This document shows, piece by piece, positions 1 through 10,989 of a stretch of 64,000 bases of DNA. The notes below the pieces were generated by a model. The model ran no database searches. It saw only the letters and a list, made by a program, of their open reading frames with translations, and was not told where the DNA came from. The DNA lies in contig MARA01000013.1 in the NCBI GenBank assembly GCA_001792895.1, forward strand, positions 992,001 through 1,056,000, written 5' to 3'. Position numbers and translations under genes: made by a program. Source of the stretch: Lentinus brumalis. Its lineage: Eukaryota; Basidiomycota; Agaricomycetes; Polyporales; Polyporaceae. Numbering within the stretch: position 1 is the first letter of the stretch; every line of letters begins with the position of its first letter.

Positions 1-1433
1 GGTCTTGGTTACGTTCGCGACCCTCCCCTCGGATAAGGTGAGCAGCCTCAGTCTCAGTCCGGGCCAGAGCAGATCTGACGGGTATCAGAGGTTTGCGTGC
101 AGTTTGATAGTATTAAGGGCCCCGCAAAGTAACCTGTAATGCCCACAGTTGTTCCTCGTTGATTATAGTTCTATGGGCAGCGCAGACCCTGCAATTCGTT
201 CCCGGGGCAGGTGTGTCGTTCGTCCAGTCGTCGGCTCATAGTACCTGACGCTTGCGATGAGTCTTCTCTGCGCTCCGTGCATACGTCCTGAGCCGGAGCA
301 AGCCCCTCACGCTACTCGTTCTCGCTCTGTCTCTAGCACCAGTAGGTGCTAATCTGGTGAGTGCATCAATGTGCCTCGAGTCTTGTTGACCGCGGTAGAG
401 CGTTGATCGTGTTGTGTATGGTGCAGGTTCCATACGGCTATCAAGTGACAGGGCAGAACTATCCGCCGTTCGGATGCCTCACGACGTTCAACACAACAGC
501 CGCACTCGACTTAAGGTCGTCTCGTTCATTTTCATCATACACATCGGTACTGACGCTGTCCAAGGCGTAGGTTCGCTAGCAGATATACGCAGCGCCGCAC
601 ACTCAACGACAAATTTGCACAGTTGTGATTATTTCTCGAGTGCCGCTCATCGCTGCGGACTGTTTACTCGTCTACATCACTTGGACAAAGTTGAACAATT
701 GGAGCGGTCTGAAAGACATCACAAAGGCCAGGAGACCTTCGCTGTCGGATATCCTCTTTCGCGGTGGTATGTCTTTCCGCGTCAACACGTCAAGGCTCAA
801 GTGCGACTCATTGATCATCTCCCTCCCCGCGCAGGAACCATATATTTCGTGTATGTGCCGAAGAATAATGCATGCGTTATCTGACACAACCTGGACCCCG
901 AACTCAGTGTTCTGTTCGTTCTCAATGTCCTCCACCTCATCTTGTCTGCGACTGCGGTAAGCCTGTCCCGCACCTCCAGACCTCAGAGTCGGCACTGACG
1001 CCTCGACAGGTGGCGGGCAATGAAGACGGCAGTTATGTCACCCAATTCACGGCACCGTATGTGTCTCATCCTATTGCTGACGGTAACATGTCGTGGCGAT
1101 CTTCTCATAACCGTTCTTCACTCGTCCATCCACAGACTCACAGCGATTCTTACCTCGCACTTCCTCCTCGAACTGCAAGAAGCGGAGCGGCTCATTGTCA
1201 GGCTTGACCCCGGTAATCCACTGCATTCCTCGAGGAACCCATGGGACAGCGCGCCAAGCTTCATCTCATCCCTTGGAGGTTTCGTCAATCCGGCTCTTTC
1301 GGCGCAGTCCGAGGACGATGACGGTATCGACCTGCAAGTTCGCTCGCACTCCAAGACCTCACGGGAGGAGGACGAAGCCCAGGTCGAGGTACCGGAAGCG
1401 GCTGCCAGTGCCTCACCGTCTTCGACCGCGTAA
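1..1433 (+). pseudogene. DUF6533 membrane protein, 5'-truncated, probably broken
   Basis: This is the 3' two-thirds of a DUF6533-type multi-pass membrane protein; the first exons lie outside the window. Exons match the intact paralogue at 22.5 kb: 1-37 (ends SDK), a degraded exon up to 210, then 262-356, 427-546, 623-766, 835-850, 908-956, 1010-1056 and 1136-1433 (stop TAA). Diagnostic peptides are FSALRAYVLSRSKPL, LAPVGANL and TAILTSHFLLELQEA. Lengths of exons 5, 7, 8 and 9 equal those of the intact copy, and exons 10 and 11 differ by multiples of three. The exon ending at 210 is 8 nt longer and contains an in-frame stop, and exon 427-546 is 1 nt short. So it is either a pseudogene or spliced differently. 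It is rich in CpG, unlike the copies at 22.5 and 51.9 kb. The membrane role is inferred from hydrophobicity; function is unknown. Confidence 0.7.
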
Positions 1434-2640
1434 TCTCTCACCGCACCATTGCCCGGCGTACCGGATACGATGTGCACACTAGGTATACCATCGTTCTCGG
1501 TGTGGTATCTTCCTTGGGTATTCATCATGTGTCTACCCAGAACATAGGAGCATTCAGCGCAGAGTGTACGAGATGCCTGCTCGTCGCCGTGCCCGGCTCC
1601 CTGGCAAACCGGGATATATTCGCGCATGGCTACCCACATGTCCCCGAACGTAAGGACCGGTGGCATGGATGGCCGCCGACAAATCACAGCCGCAGTCATC
1701 GCCCTCCTCGTCGTGATGGAACTCGAGGAGGATGTCGAAAGACACCGACAGCCCGAGAGTTTCAAGGCTTGCCTGTGATGTCGTCAGGTCCGCGGATCGA
1801 CGCAGATCACCGTGTTGCTTGCATTCCCGTCGGTCGTAGCTCTATATGAGCCTGCGTGGACGGGCTTGAGGTTCCGACCCCATTGCGCTGTTGTGCAGGG
1901 CGGCTGAGAGTCAATGCTACGTGTCCCGAATATTGCACAGGAAAGTGCTACGTGCCCCGAATATTGCACAGGAATCACGATGGCAGCTGCTCGAACGCGA
2001 ATGTTTGCCCCGGTGCAGGGAGCTCAACATCCCCGACTGCCCAGGCAATCCCCGGGGCCCGGAGCCAGTGCTAGCGTCACAAGTGCTTCCGTGACCCGTG
2101 CCCGCCACGCCGTATGCACAGACGACGCCTCTCTTCGCGTCTCCTTCTCCTCCGCCCTCGGTGACACCGCGGCTCTACGCATGGGTCGGTTGTAATCACT
2201 ACCCCGTCCGGCCCTTCTTGACGAATTGCTGCGCACGCGCACCTTCGTGGCGCACTCAATGCGCAGCGGGGCTGGACAACGTACATCATGAACCTAAAAC
2301 GACACGAATGGATGAACGGGACATCTTGTCTGGCAGCCCCGTCAGTAAGAACAATATCACCGGCGTGCGCAAAAGACGCAGAGCAACTGACCTCCCAAAG
2401 CGAGACCTCAGACGATACTGCTCGTCGACTGCCTCAGACAAGGAAGAGGTGCGTCCGAATCTGCTCCCGGCCTGTACGACGTCTCTGCTTGAAGTATCGC
2501 ACTAGCCAGTACAAGATGGTGCTCTTCGCTTACAGCGCCACCTCGTTCTTGCAACTTCCGACGAGGCATTCGGGTTAGATATGGCAGATGCGACAGGTTT
2601 GCATCACGCCGCGGTGGATTCGAGGTTGAGGTCTTACACG
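1434..2640. other. Intergenic stretch with module-I fragment
   Basis: There is no convincing gene here. Open frames are short, arginine/serine-rich and not shared with other copies. About 2085-2300 resembles the module-I sequence seen near 21.0, 31.9 and 50.4 kb (shared string CTCCGCCCTCGGTGACACCG), so this is a small isolated remnant of that repeat. A 2 x 31-bp repeat lies at 1915-1976. Confidence 0.4.
1915..1976 (+). repeat. Tandem repeat, 2 x 31 bp
   Basis: Two adjacent 31-bp units (1915-1945 and 1946-1976) differ at about 3 positions. Each contains CCCGAATATTGCACAGGAA. No function is evident. Confidence 0.85.
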
Positions 2641-2662
2641 TTGATCAGTCAGTCGTGTGTGG

Positions 2663-2668
2663 TATAAA
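2663..2668 (+). promoter_or_regulatory. TATA box of truncated DUF6533 copy
   Basis: TATAAA lies 85 bp before the ATG at 2748. TATA elements at a similar distance precede the DUF6533 genes at 22.5 and 51.9 kb, which supports both the box and the start codon. Confidence 0.6.
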
Positions 2669-2747
2669 GTGGTTGTGCTATGGAACTCATCGCAACATCC
2701 CTCGACCCTCAGGCCTCAGCGACGTGAGATCCTTCTTCGACTTTTCG

Positions 2748-3400
2748 ATGTCCTCCGATGCAGATGATGCTGCCGCGGCCATGGCGCTTTTCGACAGCTT
2801 GTGCGTCACCTAGCTCGACGCCTTTCGTATTGTATGCCACTTGCTCACACCGCCGAACAGCTATACAATCAATTATTGCGCTATTGCAAGCTCGGGTGCG
2901 TTCACTGCTCAATCTGAAGCTGGTCTATGGACTCTATGTAGACCTGACACTTTCTCTTGCGGTAGTTATTTTCATCTACGATGCCCTCATCACGTTTGAT
3001 CGAGAAGTGGCTTACCTCTGGACTGCAAAGCGCGTCGGCGGAGCATCGCTCTTGTTTTTGGCAAACAAGTGGATATCCATGACTGTCTATGTCCTGTTGC
3101 TGGTCGGGTTTGCATCTTTCCCTTCGGATAAGGTAAGCAATCTCATTCCGAGCCATGGCGAAGCTGACCGGACCGCAACAGAGGTTCGTGTGAAGCCTCC
3201 CGAAGCTCAGATTAATGATAATCGTTGACATCCGAGTGCTGGAGTTGTGTGGAACTGGGCAGCCGCCGTGCACGCGATTCTGTATGTCTCTATTACGTCG
3301 TTCTCAGTATGTACATCGTCTTTCTTGGGCATGCATACCGAAGCTCCGCACTTTCTCTGTAAACTCCAGACGAACGCTTTATGAATCTGAACATCGCGGT
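2748..3400 (+). pseudogene. DUF6533 membrane protein, N-terminal part only
   Basis: The first three exons are clean and in frame: 2748 to the donor in AGCTT/GTGCG, a short exon encoding YTINYCAIASS, and the core DUF6533 exon with FIYDALITFDREVAYLW and LFLANKWISMTVYV, ending SDK before GTAAGC near 3130. A later stretch can encode a hydrophobic segment (VVWNWAAAVHAILYVSITSF), possibly the third membrane helix. The exons for FSALRAY, the luminal loop and the C-terminal tail cannot be found downstream. The gene is therefore a 5' fragment, or a short rapidly diverging paralogue. It lies just downstream of another DUF6533 copy on the same strand, as expected of an old tandem duplicate. Confidence 0.65.
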
Positions 3401-3732
3401 TAAGTGATCCCCCGAGCCGTGCCTCACTTGAGAGTTTTTCTACCGATCAAGCTCCTCGTCCACTTCCACTGGCACAACTGGCACCAAGCCTCTGCCAATC
3501 ACTCCGATCCGGCTCGGCGCCCATGTTACCCTTCCTCCTCCTCCGTGCTCTTTCCTTGAAGCTTGAGCTTGAGGCTAACTTCGCACTGAGAAATATCGTT
3601 GACTACGTCGCGCAAGCGAAGACGTATGTCACGACGTGATGGATAGAGCGCGGTAGATATGTACACAGTTTGCGCGGTACAAATTGATACAGACAGGAGC
3701 GATTAGATGAGCAGCGACAAGAGGCGACTTCG
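3401..3732. other. Intergenic, nothing recognised
   Basis: About 330 bp between the DUF6533 fragment and the convergent hypothetical gene. No ORF, repeat or RNA gene was recognised. Confidence 0.5.
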
Positions 3733-4438
3733 CTAGGCAATGTGCTGAGGAAGATCAACATCGTCCACATTAGACGTGTCCTTCGCATCAACAAGACGTA
3801 TCGGGACGGTGAATCGGACGGCCTTGTGCCCAGGACGCTTCAAGATACACGTCATTCCATCCTTGAGCACGAACTTCTCCGCGCCCGGGGCGATGTCCTT
3901 CTGCGAGCAGCCCCAAGAGCACTCAAGTGAGCGCAACCGAACGGGCCCGCACGCGTGGGGGATTGAAGAAGTGCCTATCGACCACAACTCGAATTGGAAC
4001 GGCGAGTTGACCGGCAGTCCCGTGGCAGTCTTGACGAAATCCAAGCAGTACTCCTGCCTTGAACGACAACCAGGAAAGAGACGGAAGGAATACGGACTGC
4101 CGGGTATTGGGCGGATGAACACACCGGCGTCGCCAGGAGACGGTTTCCACTGCGAAGATGTCAATGCACGGTTATGGAGACATGGAGGCCAAGTCACTCA
4201 CTCCGGTAACAGTCTTTTTAGCACTGAGCATACGCGTCGCGCCCTCGAGGGCCTGTGTAGCATTCCCCGATAGTGCGATCTGCAACGCGAGCTCTTGGTC
4301 CAACCACGCATAGACCTCCTTCTCAGGACCCTTGTAGCGACCATCTCCGAGCGCGAGGAGATCGAAATCGTTCCGTGGCTCGAAGCGAGGGAACCGCTTG
4401 CGGATGTGGGCCAGGTAGAAGTCTCGTATAGTACGCAT
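3733..4438 (-). CDS. Hypothetical protein, two exons, about 217 aa
   Basis: On the minus strand, exon 1 (4438-4202) starts at ATG with MRTIRDFYLAHIRKRFPRF. It ends at a good donor (GGA/GTGAGTGA), a 52-nt intron follows (4201-4150, acceptor TCTTCGCAG), and exon 2 (4149-3733) begins WKPSPGDAGVFIRPI and ends DVDLPQHIA before a stop. The junction keeps the frame. The frame stays open upstream of 4438 with serine/threonine-rich residues, so a longer N-terminus or another 5' exon is possible. Exon 2 is cysteine-rich in the middle (around FRLFPGC and CSWGC). I do not recognise a family, and there is no signal peptide or membrane segment. No second copy was seen, which is unusual in this duplicated window. 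Confidence 0.5.
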
Positions 4439-4959
4439 AGGGGCAGAAGTAGCGGGAGATGTTGTGCTAGAGAAATTCAGATGGCGAGACGTGGTAGACA
4501 CGATAGCGGAGCCAGATGACGACTGGTGGTCTCTGGAGGCACGGTTGTACGGCTGGTGTCGCGAATGCTTGGTGACCTAGTACATGGTTGGTTATCGACA
4601 CTATCACGAGACATGGCCAGGCTACTGCATACCTTAGAGGTAGACATGTCATCTGGTTGTGCTGAAGTCGATGGGGTGGCTGAAGTTTCGCACTCGAGTG
4701 GCGGAGGGATGGTTGAGCTTTCGGCGCTTGCTGAGCACCACGGCTTTTTAAGTCCCGGAATCTCAAGGTCTCAAGCGCTGGCGGACCACGCTATTGTACG
4801 TTCAGACTCTCCCTTAAGTATGGTCCGACACTCAGTCGGGGACAGATAACGCACCTTGAATGATTTCCTGATAAATGCAGCAGCGCTGCAACAACGCGGT
4901 CGACTCTGGACATCAAGCTGTGAGACGTCTACTTACTACTTAATTTGTGGTCTAAGTCG

Positions 4960-7020
4960 TACGAGACATACCGAGCTGGTTACGCAACCTCGACATGCCT
5001 TATGACGGGATCGGCCCCTGTATCGCTCTGTCCTGACATGGACGGTAGGAAGCGTGTTCCTTGCCTTTGCTGCCTTTGCACTGACGCTGAGGCAACTGCA
5101 GATTAGACTTCCTGTTGGAGGACTCGGAGGTCGAGAAGGACGAGACGCTTCCCGCTGGAGCTGGAAAGCCGTAGCCGGAGTCCTATTGGTGTGTCCGCTG
5201 TTCCTCCACCCGACGCTCGTCCCTGTCGCCACTGATTGGATGATGACGTTGCCGAAACAGCTCGAGAGACCGGTATTTGCTCGCTCGCATCAGACGTGAA
5301 CCATTGTAGACGACTGCGGCGGTATAGTGCGGCTTCGTGGCGAAAAGTATACGACCCTCCTAATACCGTCGAGCGCCGTCAGAAGCTCGCTGAGAGCAAG
5401 AAGTATTCACCGGGATCCTCTTGCTGCGCGTGGTCCTGGTCCTGCTTATCCGGTTCGGTGATGATACGCTCGATACCGCTGTGAAATCCGACGTTGACGT
5501 CACTACGGGGAGGATGCTTTCTTCCGGGAACCCGGCGATGACTGAGCTGGACAGCGAGTAGCCTATGCCTATTCGCGTGAGGGGGAGGATGCAGACGCGT
5601 TGAGCACCCCACTCCAAATATTCACGATACAGCGGAGTCGCTCACGTCCTTCTCTTGTTACGCCTGGCTTCTCCGGTTCGACGACGTGGCGTCTGGTGTC
5701 ATTGTAGAACTCGATGTCTACGTCCTTCGCGAGCACGATGCGCTTGTCCGGGAGCTCGCTGATGACAACGTTCGAGTCGTGCATGCCGCGTGTGAGTCAG
5801 CGGTAGACATCGAGGTTCAGCTCGCCGGTGATGCTGCGGACGAGAGAGGCCTACCTGGCATCCGGACTCCGGAGTGTCATGCATGAGGTCTCCATGGCGC
5901 ACCGCGATGAGGGATGCCTGGAGGAACGGGGGGTGTCAGCGACGGTACGGGTCCAGGAGGTGATGAACGGACCTTGCTCAGTGTACCAGCCATTCGCGCG
6001 CACAGGAAGAGCTCGATCATACCGAAGGCGACAATGGGTACTTCCTGTCCGGCTCGCGGACTTCTCGTAGTCTCTATGAGGAACGCCTTCAGCCAGTCCC
6101 CCATCTCGGCGGGGCCCAAGGGATAGGATATGTGCAGTACGAGTTGGCGACTGCAACGAAGATAGCGGGATGTCTGGGGTCGCCGAGCGAGGGGGATGCA
6201 AGCAACGCTCCAGCCTGCGAGGACCCGCCCGTTAACCCGTGTTCGATGGGAGACGTCTACAGTAGGATTGCAATCAACAGCAGCCTATTTCGCGTCCAGT
6301 CGCTCGAGCGAGTCGCGGGCTTGATGGGTCGTAGCAGCGTAGGTGACCGACGGCAGACGAGGCGCAGGTGACAAGGGCCATGACTCGCCGTGACAGTCGT
6401 CGAAGATTGGGCAAATGGGTGATGGGTGAGCGGCAGGCGTGCAGGAAGTCTGACTTCGGGCGAGCGGGAGGAGAATCTCTTCAAGTCGAGTATGTAGACC
6501 AGATGGTAGAAGAGTGATATCGGGGGCGAGTAATTTTATGTCGCCTTCAGTGAAAAGTAGGGTCGAGATACCAGGAGGCGGGCGGGCGAGATGGAATGCG
6601 AAGCAGGTGGAGAGGGGCAGATCGCTTGTGTAGCAGACGTCCGAGAAGATCTGCAGGCGAGAGCAGGCATGGGACACGCGCGACCGAGGACAAGTGGGAT
6701 GAAGGAGGACGAGAATGCACCATCTTGAGTTTGAGATGCGGGGGATACAGCGGGCCACTGGACAAACCAGACTCGTTAGAGATAATGAGAAAACCACCCC
6801 GTCTACGTGTACTCACCTAGACCCATCGTACCCTGAATAGATTGCTTTGTGCCTTCGCCACCTCTGCTCTCCGAGTCGTTGCTTCAGGCCCGGAATGTAC
6901 GCTGAGAGCAGCTGGGCCTCTCGCCGTTGCGAGGTTGAGTGACCAGAAGAACCTATAGCCAGGACCAGCACCCAAAACCCGGAAGAAGGCTTAGTCGCAA
7001 GCTTGAGGATGGTGGCAGCC
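4960..7020 (-). pseudogene. Module G copy 1 (unrecognised multi-exon gene remnant)
   Basis: This is a decayed minus-strand gene-like block. The donor site seen in all G copies is present (plus strand CTCACCTAGACCCATCGTACC at about 6812). Other shared pieces are a segment encoding MHDSNVVISELPDKRIVLAKD near 5700-5780 (compare NSVIDELPDKRIVIV at 16.5 kb) and the segment 5880-6120 encoding DWLKAFLIETTR. From about 5881 rightwards it is duplicated at 32.1-33.4 kb. Frames differ between copies, so I do not call a continuous protein. Family and function are unknown. Confidence 0.4.
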
Positions 7021-7094
7021 AAGCAGTGAACAGAGGAGCGGGAGCTCGCGTACGTGAGGGTTTGAATCTAGTAGGCGCCGAGAGGACGCATGCC

Positions 7095-7109
7095 CGGCCT
7101 CCCGGACCG
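7095..7109. promoter_or_regulatory. CGG-N9-CCG palindrome between modules G and F
   Basis: CGGCCTCCCGGACCG is an imperfect palindrome with CGG and CCG half-sites spaced by 9 nt, as bound by many fungal Zn2Cys6 activators. Equivalent elements lie at 15272, 33407, 46650 and 61936, each in the gap between a minus-strand G and a plus-strand F module. Confidence 0.4.
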
Positions 7110-8090
7110 AGAGTCTACGGCACTCCTCCTTGGCTCGCACCGTCTCTTGCTACTGCTCCGAGTCTGCATGTCTACTGCCGTGTCTTTGCGGTTGCCTTCG
7201 CGTCCAGGGCTCGCCTTCACTTCCTCGCTCGTCGCCCTCCTCGATGTGCCACGGCTCGTTTCTTAGGCTCTCTGTCGCTGTCGCCGTCCGTCGTCCGTCC
7301 TGCGCGAGGCTTAGTCCTAGCGTATACACACATATGTGCGCTATTTCCGCCCGCATGCAGGTGAGTATCACCGTCGACCGAACAGACTCATACTACGCAG
7401 CCGCGTTGACATCTGCGTCTCATAGACACGTACATGCGCGCATGCAGCCTGCCCTCTCATGCCCACCCGTCCTGGGTCGCACTGCGGTGAGTTGTTCTGC
7501 CTTCAATTGCCCGCATACTATCTCAGCGCAACTTTTCAGTACGACTCACCCCGCCCCCTACCGTTGGACTAGGCACGCGACGTCGTCGAGCCTGCTACCG
7601 CATACTACGGAGCGGTACTACGAAGTACATAAGGACGCGGCTGTCACCTGCAAGCTCGTCCAGCCGTTTGAAGTATTTCCCTCGTCGTATGGCCTGATGG
7701 AATTGAGGATCCAGTGGTCCAGTCCGTATGGACATTCGCTGCAGGTGTGTAATACGCTGGCCGTTGCCGAACTTCTGTTCACTTCTCCTGGAGTCCTCAT
7801 GTCTGGGAATCCGATTAAAACATATGAGTGCTACCTACGCGACCGTCGACGTCGCGAGGGTGATGACATCTCAACTTGCAAGGTGAGCCCGGAACGTCTG
7901 TTCAGTCCTCACAGTCCCGCTGACTCACCAAAGGTTTTTCCAGGCACCTCGTGCGGCTCATCGGGTTACATTTTACTCGGAGCGGCTCAACGTCGTCAAA
8001 GCCCGAACGTCAAGACAGACATGCCGTCGACAGCGATGGGCATGCAACACGGGCACCGGCATCCTCGATCTCCCGCGCCGTAGCGCTGCG
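7110..8090 (+). pseudogene. Module F copy 1 (unrecognised gene remnant)
   Basis: Plus-strand block with intron-like boundaries shared with other F copies: a donor near 7360 (CAGGTGAGTATC), a TGCGCATGCAG acceptor near 7444 and a GCGGTGAGTTG donor near 7490. About 7545-7800 matches 16260-16500 and can encode ERYYEVHKDAAVTCKLVQP. A 317-residue open frame (7130-8083) runs straight through these splice sites and is very rich in S, R, P and H, so I do not treat it as one protein. Confidence 0.35.
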
Positions 8091-8842
8091 GATGCACATG
8101 CGGACAGGATGATGGATACAGAGCTATCGAACGCGTAGCGCCTCGTACCGCCTAAGCGGGTGTTTGTGTTTTGGTAGAATCCAAGGCTGTTGGACAACAT
8201 GTCCAAACACCGGTGGTTCTCAGCTCGCATCCGACTCTGTCCGCCGCTGTCGCTGTCCATCCACGCCAGCGAACAACGGGCGCATGCGGCTCACGAGACC
8301 GCTTTGGTGTATGTAGACATTCACCTCTGAGCGAAACCCGCAGGGATGTGTCCACCTTCACGCTGCGACTCGGAGACGGCGCAGCAGCGCTCGTTTGCGA
8401 CTCACTACATGGAAGCTCACATATAGGTACGTCTTCCGAGATCGTCCGGTCTCTCCGTATGCTCAGTGGTCGCCTTTCTTCTACTTAGTCGATCGTTTGC
8501 TCATTCGCAGTTTTGCAGACCGCTCGCGGCCTGTGTGCGCATGACATGCATCGTTGAGAACGGGGTGAGATTGGCCCGAAGTGTGAGATGACATACCGCA
8601 GAGTCACCGCAAAGCCGCTGAGATGCCCATTGCAGAGTCATACATGTGGTGCGAACGGCCTTCCTCAACAACGCGAGGCGTTCGACTGAATGGCTGGCTA
8701 GTCAGCAACGACCACAATGGAAGCCTTGCAGCGGAACCGCTTGGGCGATTGTTCTTTTCCCGTGGAGAGCATCTCCAGTAAGCAGGTCACACTTGACCTT
8801 CAGCTATCCTCGCACGACTAATCAACAGCGCTGCTCAACAGG
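8091..8842. promoter_or_regulatory. Upstream region of catalase copy 1
   Basis: About 750 bp without a recognised gene, well conserved at 33.65-34.43 kb apart from small indels. It probably contains the catalase promoter. I cannot point to stress-response elements with confidence. Confidence 0.4.
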
Positions 8843-8848
8843 TATATA
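8843..8848 (+). promoter_or_regulatory. TATA box, catalase copy 1
   Basis: TATATA 82 bp before the ATG at 8925. The same spacing is kept at the intact copy (34429 to 34511). Confidence 0.6.
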
Positions 8849-8924
8849 TGTTGGGTGGAGAGTCTGCGTTAGCGGTCAACGGAAATTACCCGTCCGCACC
8901 GTTGCCAACACCCCCTCCAACAGA

Positions 8925-10969
8925 ATGCCTTCCCAAGCCGTGTTCGAATCGAAGGATAATGCCGTCTACACGACGTCCACTGGTGCCCCAGTCTCCAAGC
9001 CTTACGCTGCTCAGCGCATCGGCCATTTCGGTCCCTTGCTGCTGCAAGGTACGCTCACTTCTGCTCGTTAGTACGACCGGAAGGATTGAACTCACGCTTT
9101 CGCTTCCCAAGACTTCCACCACTTAGACCTCCTGGCACATTTCGGCAGGGAGCGCATCCCAGGTATGTTCCCGAGCCATTATGTCTCAACACTACCGATA
9201 TTTATTCGCCCGCTTAGAACGTGTTGTTCACGCCAAAGGGGCCGGAGCCCATGGTTACTTCGAGGTCACGCATGACATCACCGACTTGACCTGTGCAGCT
9301 CTCTTCGATGGCGTCGGCAAGAAGGCCCCCGTCACCGTTCGCTTCTCTACGGTCGTCGGCGAAGCAGGAAGCTCGGACAGCTCTCGCGAGCCTCGAGGTG
9401 CGTGATAGGACCATTGCACGGGAGTTGCTCCTCACGGCTATACTCGTCCCGCAGGCATGAGCATCAAGATCAAGACGGAAGAGGGATTCTCGACTGGGTC
9501 TTCAACCACACCCCCGTCTTCTTCATCCGTGACCCGGCCAAGTTCCCGGCCTTTGTCCACTCTCAGAAGCGCGATCCGCAGACGCACCTGAAGGATGCCG
9601 ACATGTTCTGGGTGGGTCACGTACGCATATATGTTGCTGCGACGCCGCTCATGCTGTGTTCGCAGGACTTCCTGTCGCAGAACCCGGAGTCGATTCACCA
9701 GGTCATGATCCTGTCCACCGACCACGGGACACCGGCCGGGTACCACCGCAGCAATGCGTACTCTGCTCATGCCTTCAAGTTTGTCAACAGTCAGGGGCAG
9801 TTCGTCTATGTCAAGATCCACCTCATCAACGACGACGGCTGCAAGACCCTGACAGCTGCCGAGGCGGCGAGACAAGACCCCGACTTCGGCATCAAGGACC
9901 TCTTCGAAGACATACAAGCCGGGAAGTACCCCTCGTACACGGTGTCCATCGTAAGTGCTGCGTGTATCCGGGCCCATTCGGTATGTACATGCTGACTCGT
10001 CCTATAGCAAACCATGACTTCGGAGGAAGCGGAGCACTTCCGGTACAATATCCTCGATGCGACCAAGATCTGGCCGCACACCGAGTACCCACTCCGCCTG
10101 GTCGGCAAGATCGTCCTCAACAAGAACCCCGAGAACTACTTCGCCGAGGTCGAGCAGGCCGCGTTCTCGCCTTCACACCTGGTCCCCGGCATAGAGCCTT
10201 CTGCCGACCCGCTACTTCAGGGGCGGCTCTTCGCATACCCCGACGCTCAGCGGTACGTCCTGAATTCTTCAAAGTGGACGAGTCGCATGCTCACCGGGCG
10301 AGACGTGCACGTGTAGCTACCGCCTCGGGGTCAACTATAGCCAGCTCGCGGTCAACGCGCCCGTCGCGCCCATCGCCAACTTCCAGCGTGATGGCTTCAT
10401 GGCCGTCAATAACCAAGGCTGCCGCCCGGCGTATCAGAGCAGCATCCTGCCGCTCCAGTACAAGGCGAAGGCGTACGAACACGTCGAGCACGAGGTCTTC
10501 CTCGGCGCTGCGCTGGCTGACCTGAGCGAGGTCACTGAACGTGAGTCCAGGTCCCTGCTGAGTTCTTGCCTGCTGCCAGTGTTCGTATGCTGACATGGAC
10601 TTTTCCGCCCGCGATTGCTCTTCGTTGCCGTTGCTAGTGGACTTCGAGCAGCCTCTCGCGCTCTGGTCAAAAGTCTTGAACGATGAAGACCGCGCCCATC
10701 TCATCAGCAACGTTGCGGGCCACCTTGCGAGCGCGAAGAGCGCTGAGATCAAGGCCAGAATGCGTACGTCCAGCAATACCACATATATTGCTATCTTCCC
10801 CTATGTTCTAATTGGCGTTCCTTCTACGCTTGCAGTGTCCGTCTTTGCCGCGGTCGACCAGGGCCTGGCTGACCGCATGGCGGACGCCATCGGGGTGCCG
10901 CGGGTGCAGCCGTTGAAGGTCAAGCCTGCTGAGGAGGCGGTGCGCTTCCGGAGCTCTGTCATAGTGTGA
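8925..10969 (+). pseudogene. Heme catalase, copy 1, single-base frameshift
   Basis: Nine exons: 8925-9048, 9112-9162, 9218-9397, 9455-9611, 9666-9950, 10008-10252, 10317-10540, 10638-10763 and 10836-10969. All have GT-AG borders at the same places as the intact copy at 34.5 kb. Eight exons match in length (one carries an in-frame 9-nt insertion near 10360). Exon 4 is 157 nt rather than 158: a base is missing in GAAGAGGGATTCTCG near 9486, where the other copy reads GAGGGAAATCTCG. Everything downstream, including the heme-ligand motif [10 protein letters not shown], is thereby put out of frame with the start. Apart from this the sequence is well kept, so the break is either very recent or a sequencing/assembly error. 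If real, the product would lack most of the catalase fold. Confidence 0.9.
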
Positions 10970-10989
10970 GGACTTGTAACTTCTGGGGC

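Noticed and set aside
7130..8083. A 317-aa plus-strand protein
   Set aside because: The frame crosses intron borders shared with other module F copies, is dominated by S, R, P and H, and is not conserved in the paralogous modules.
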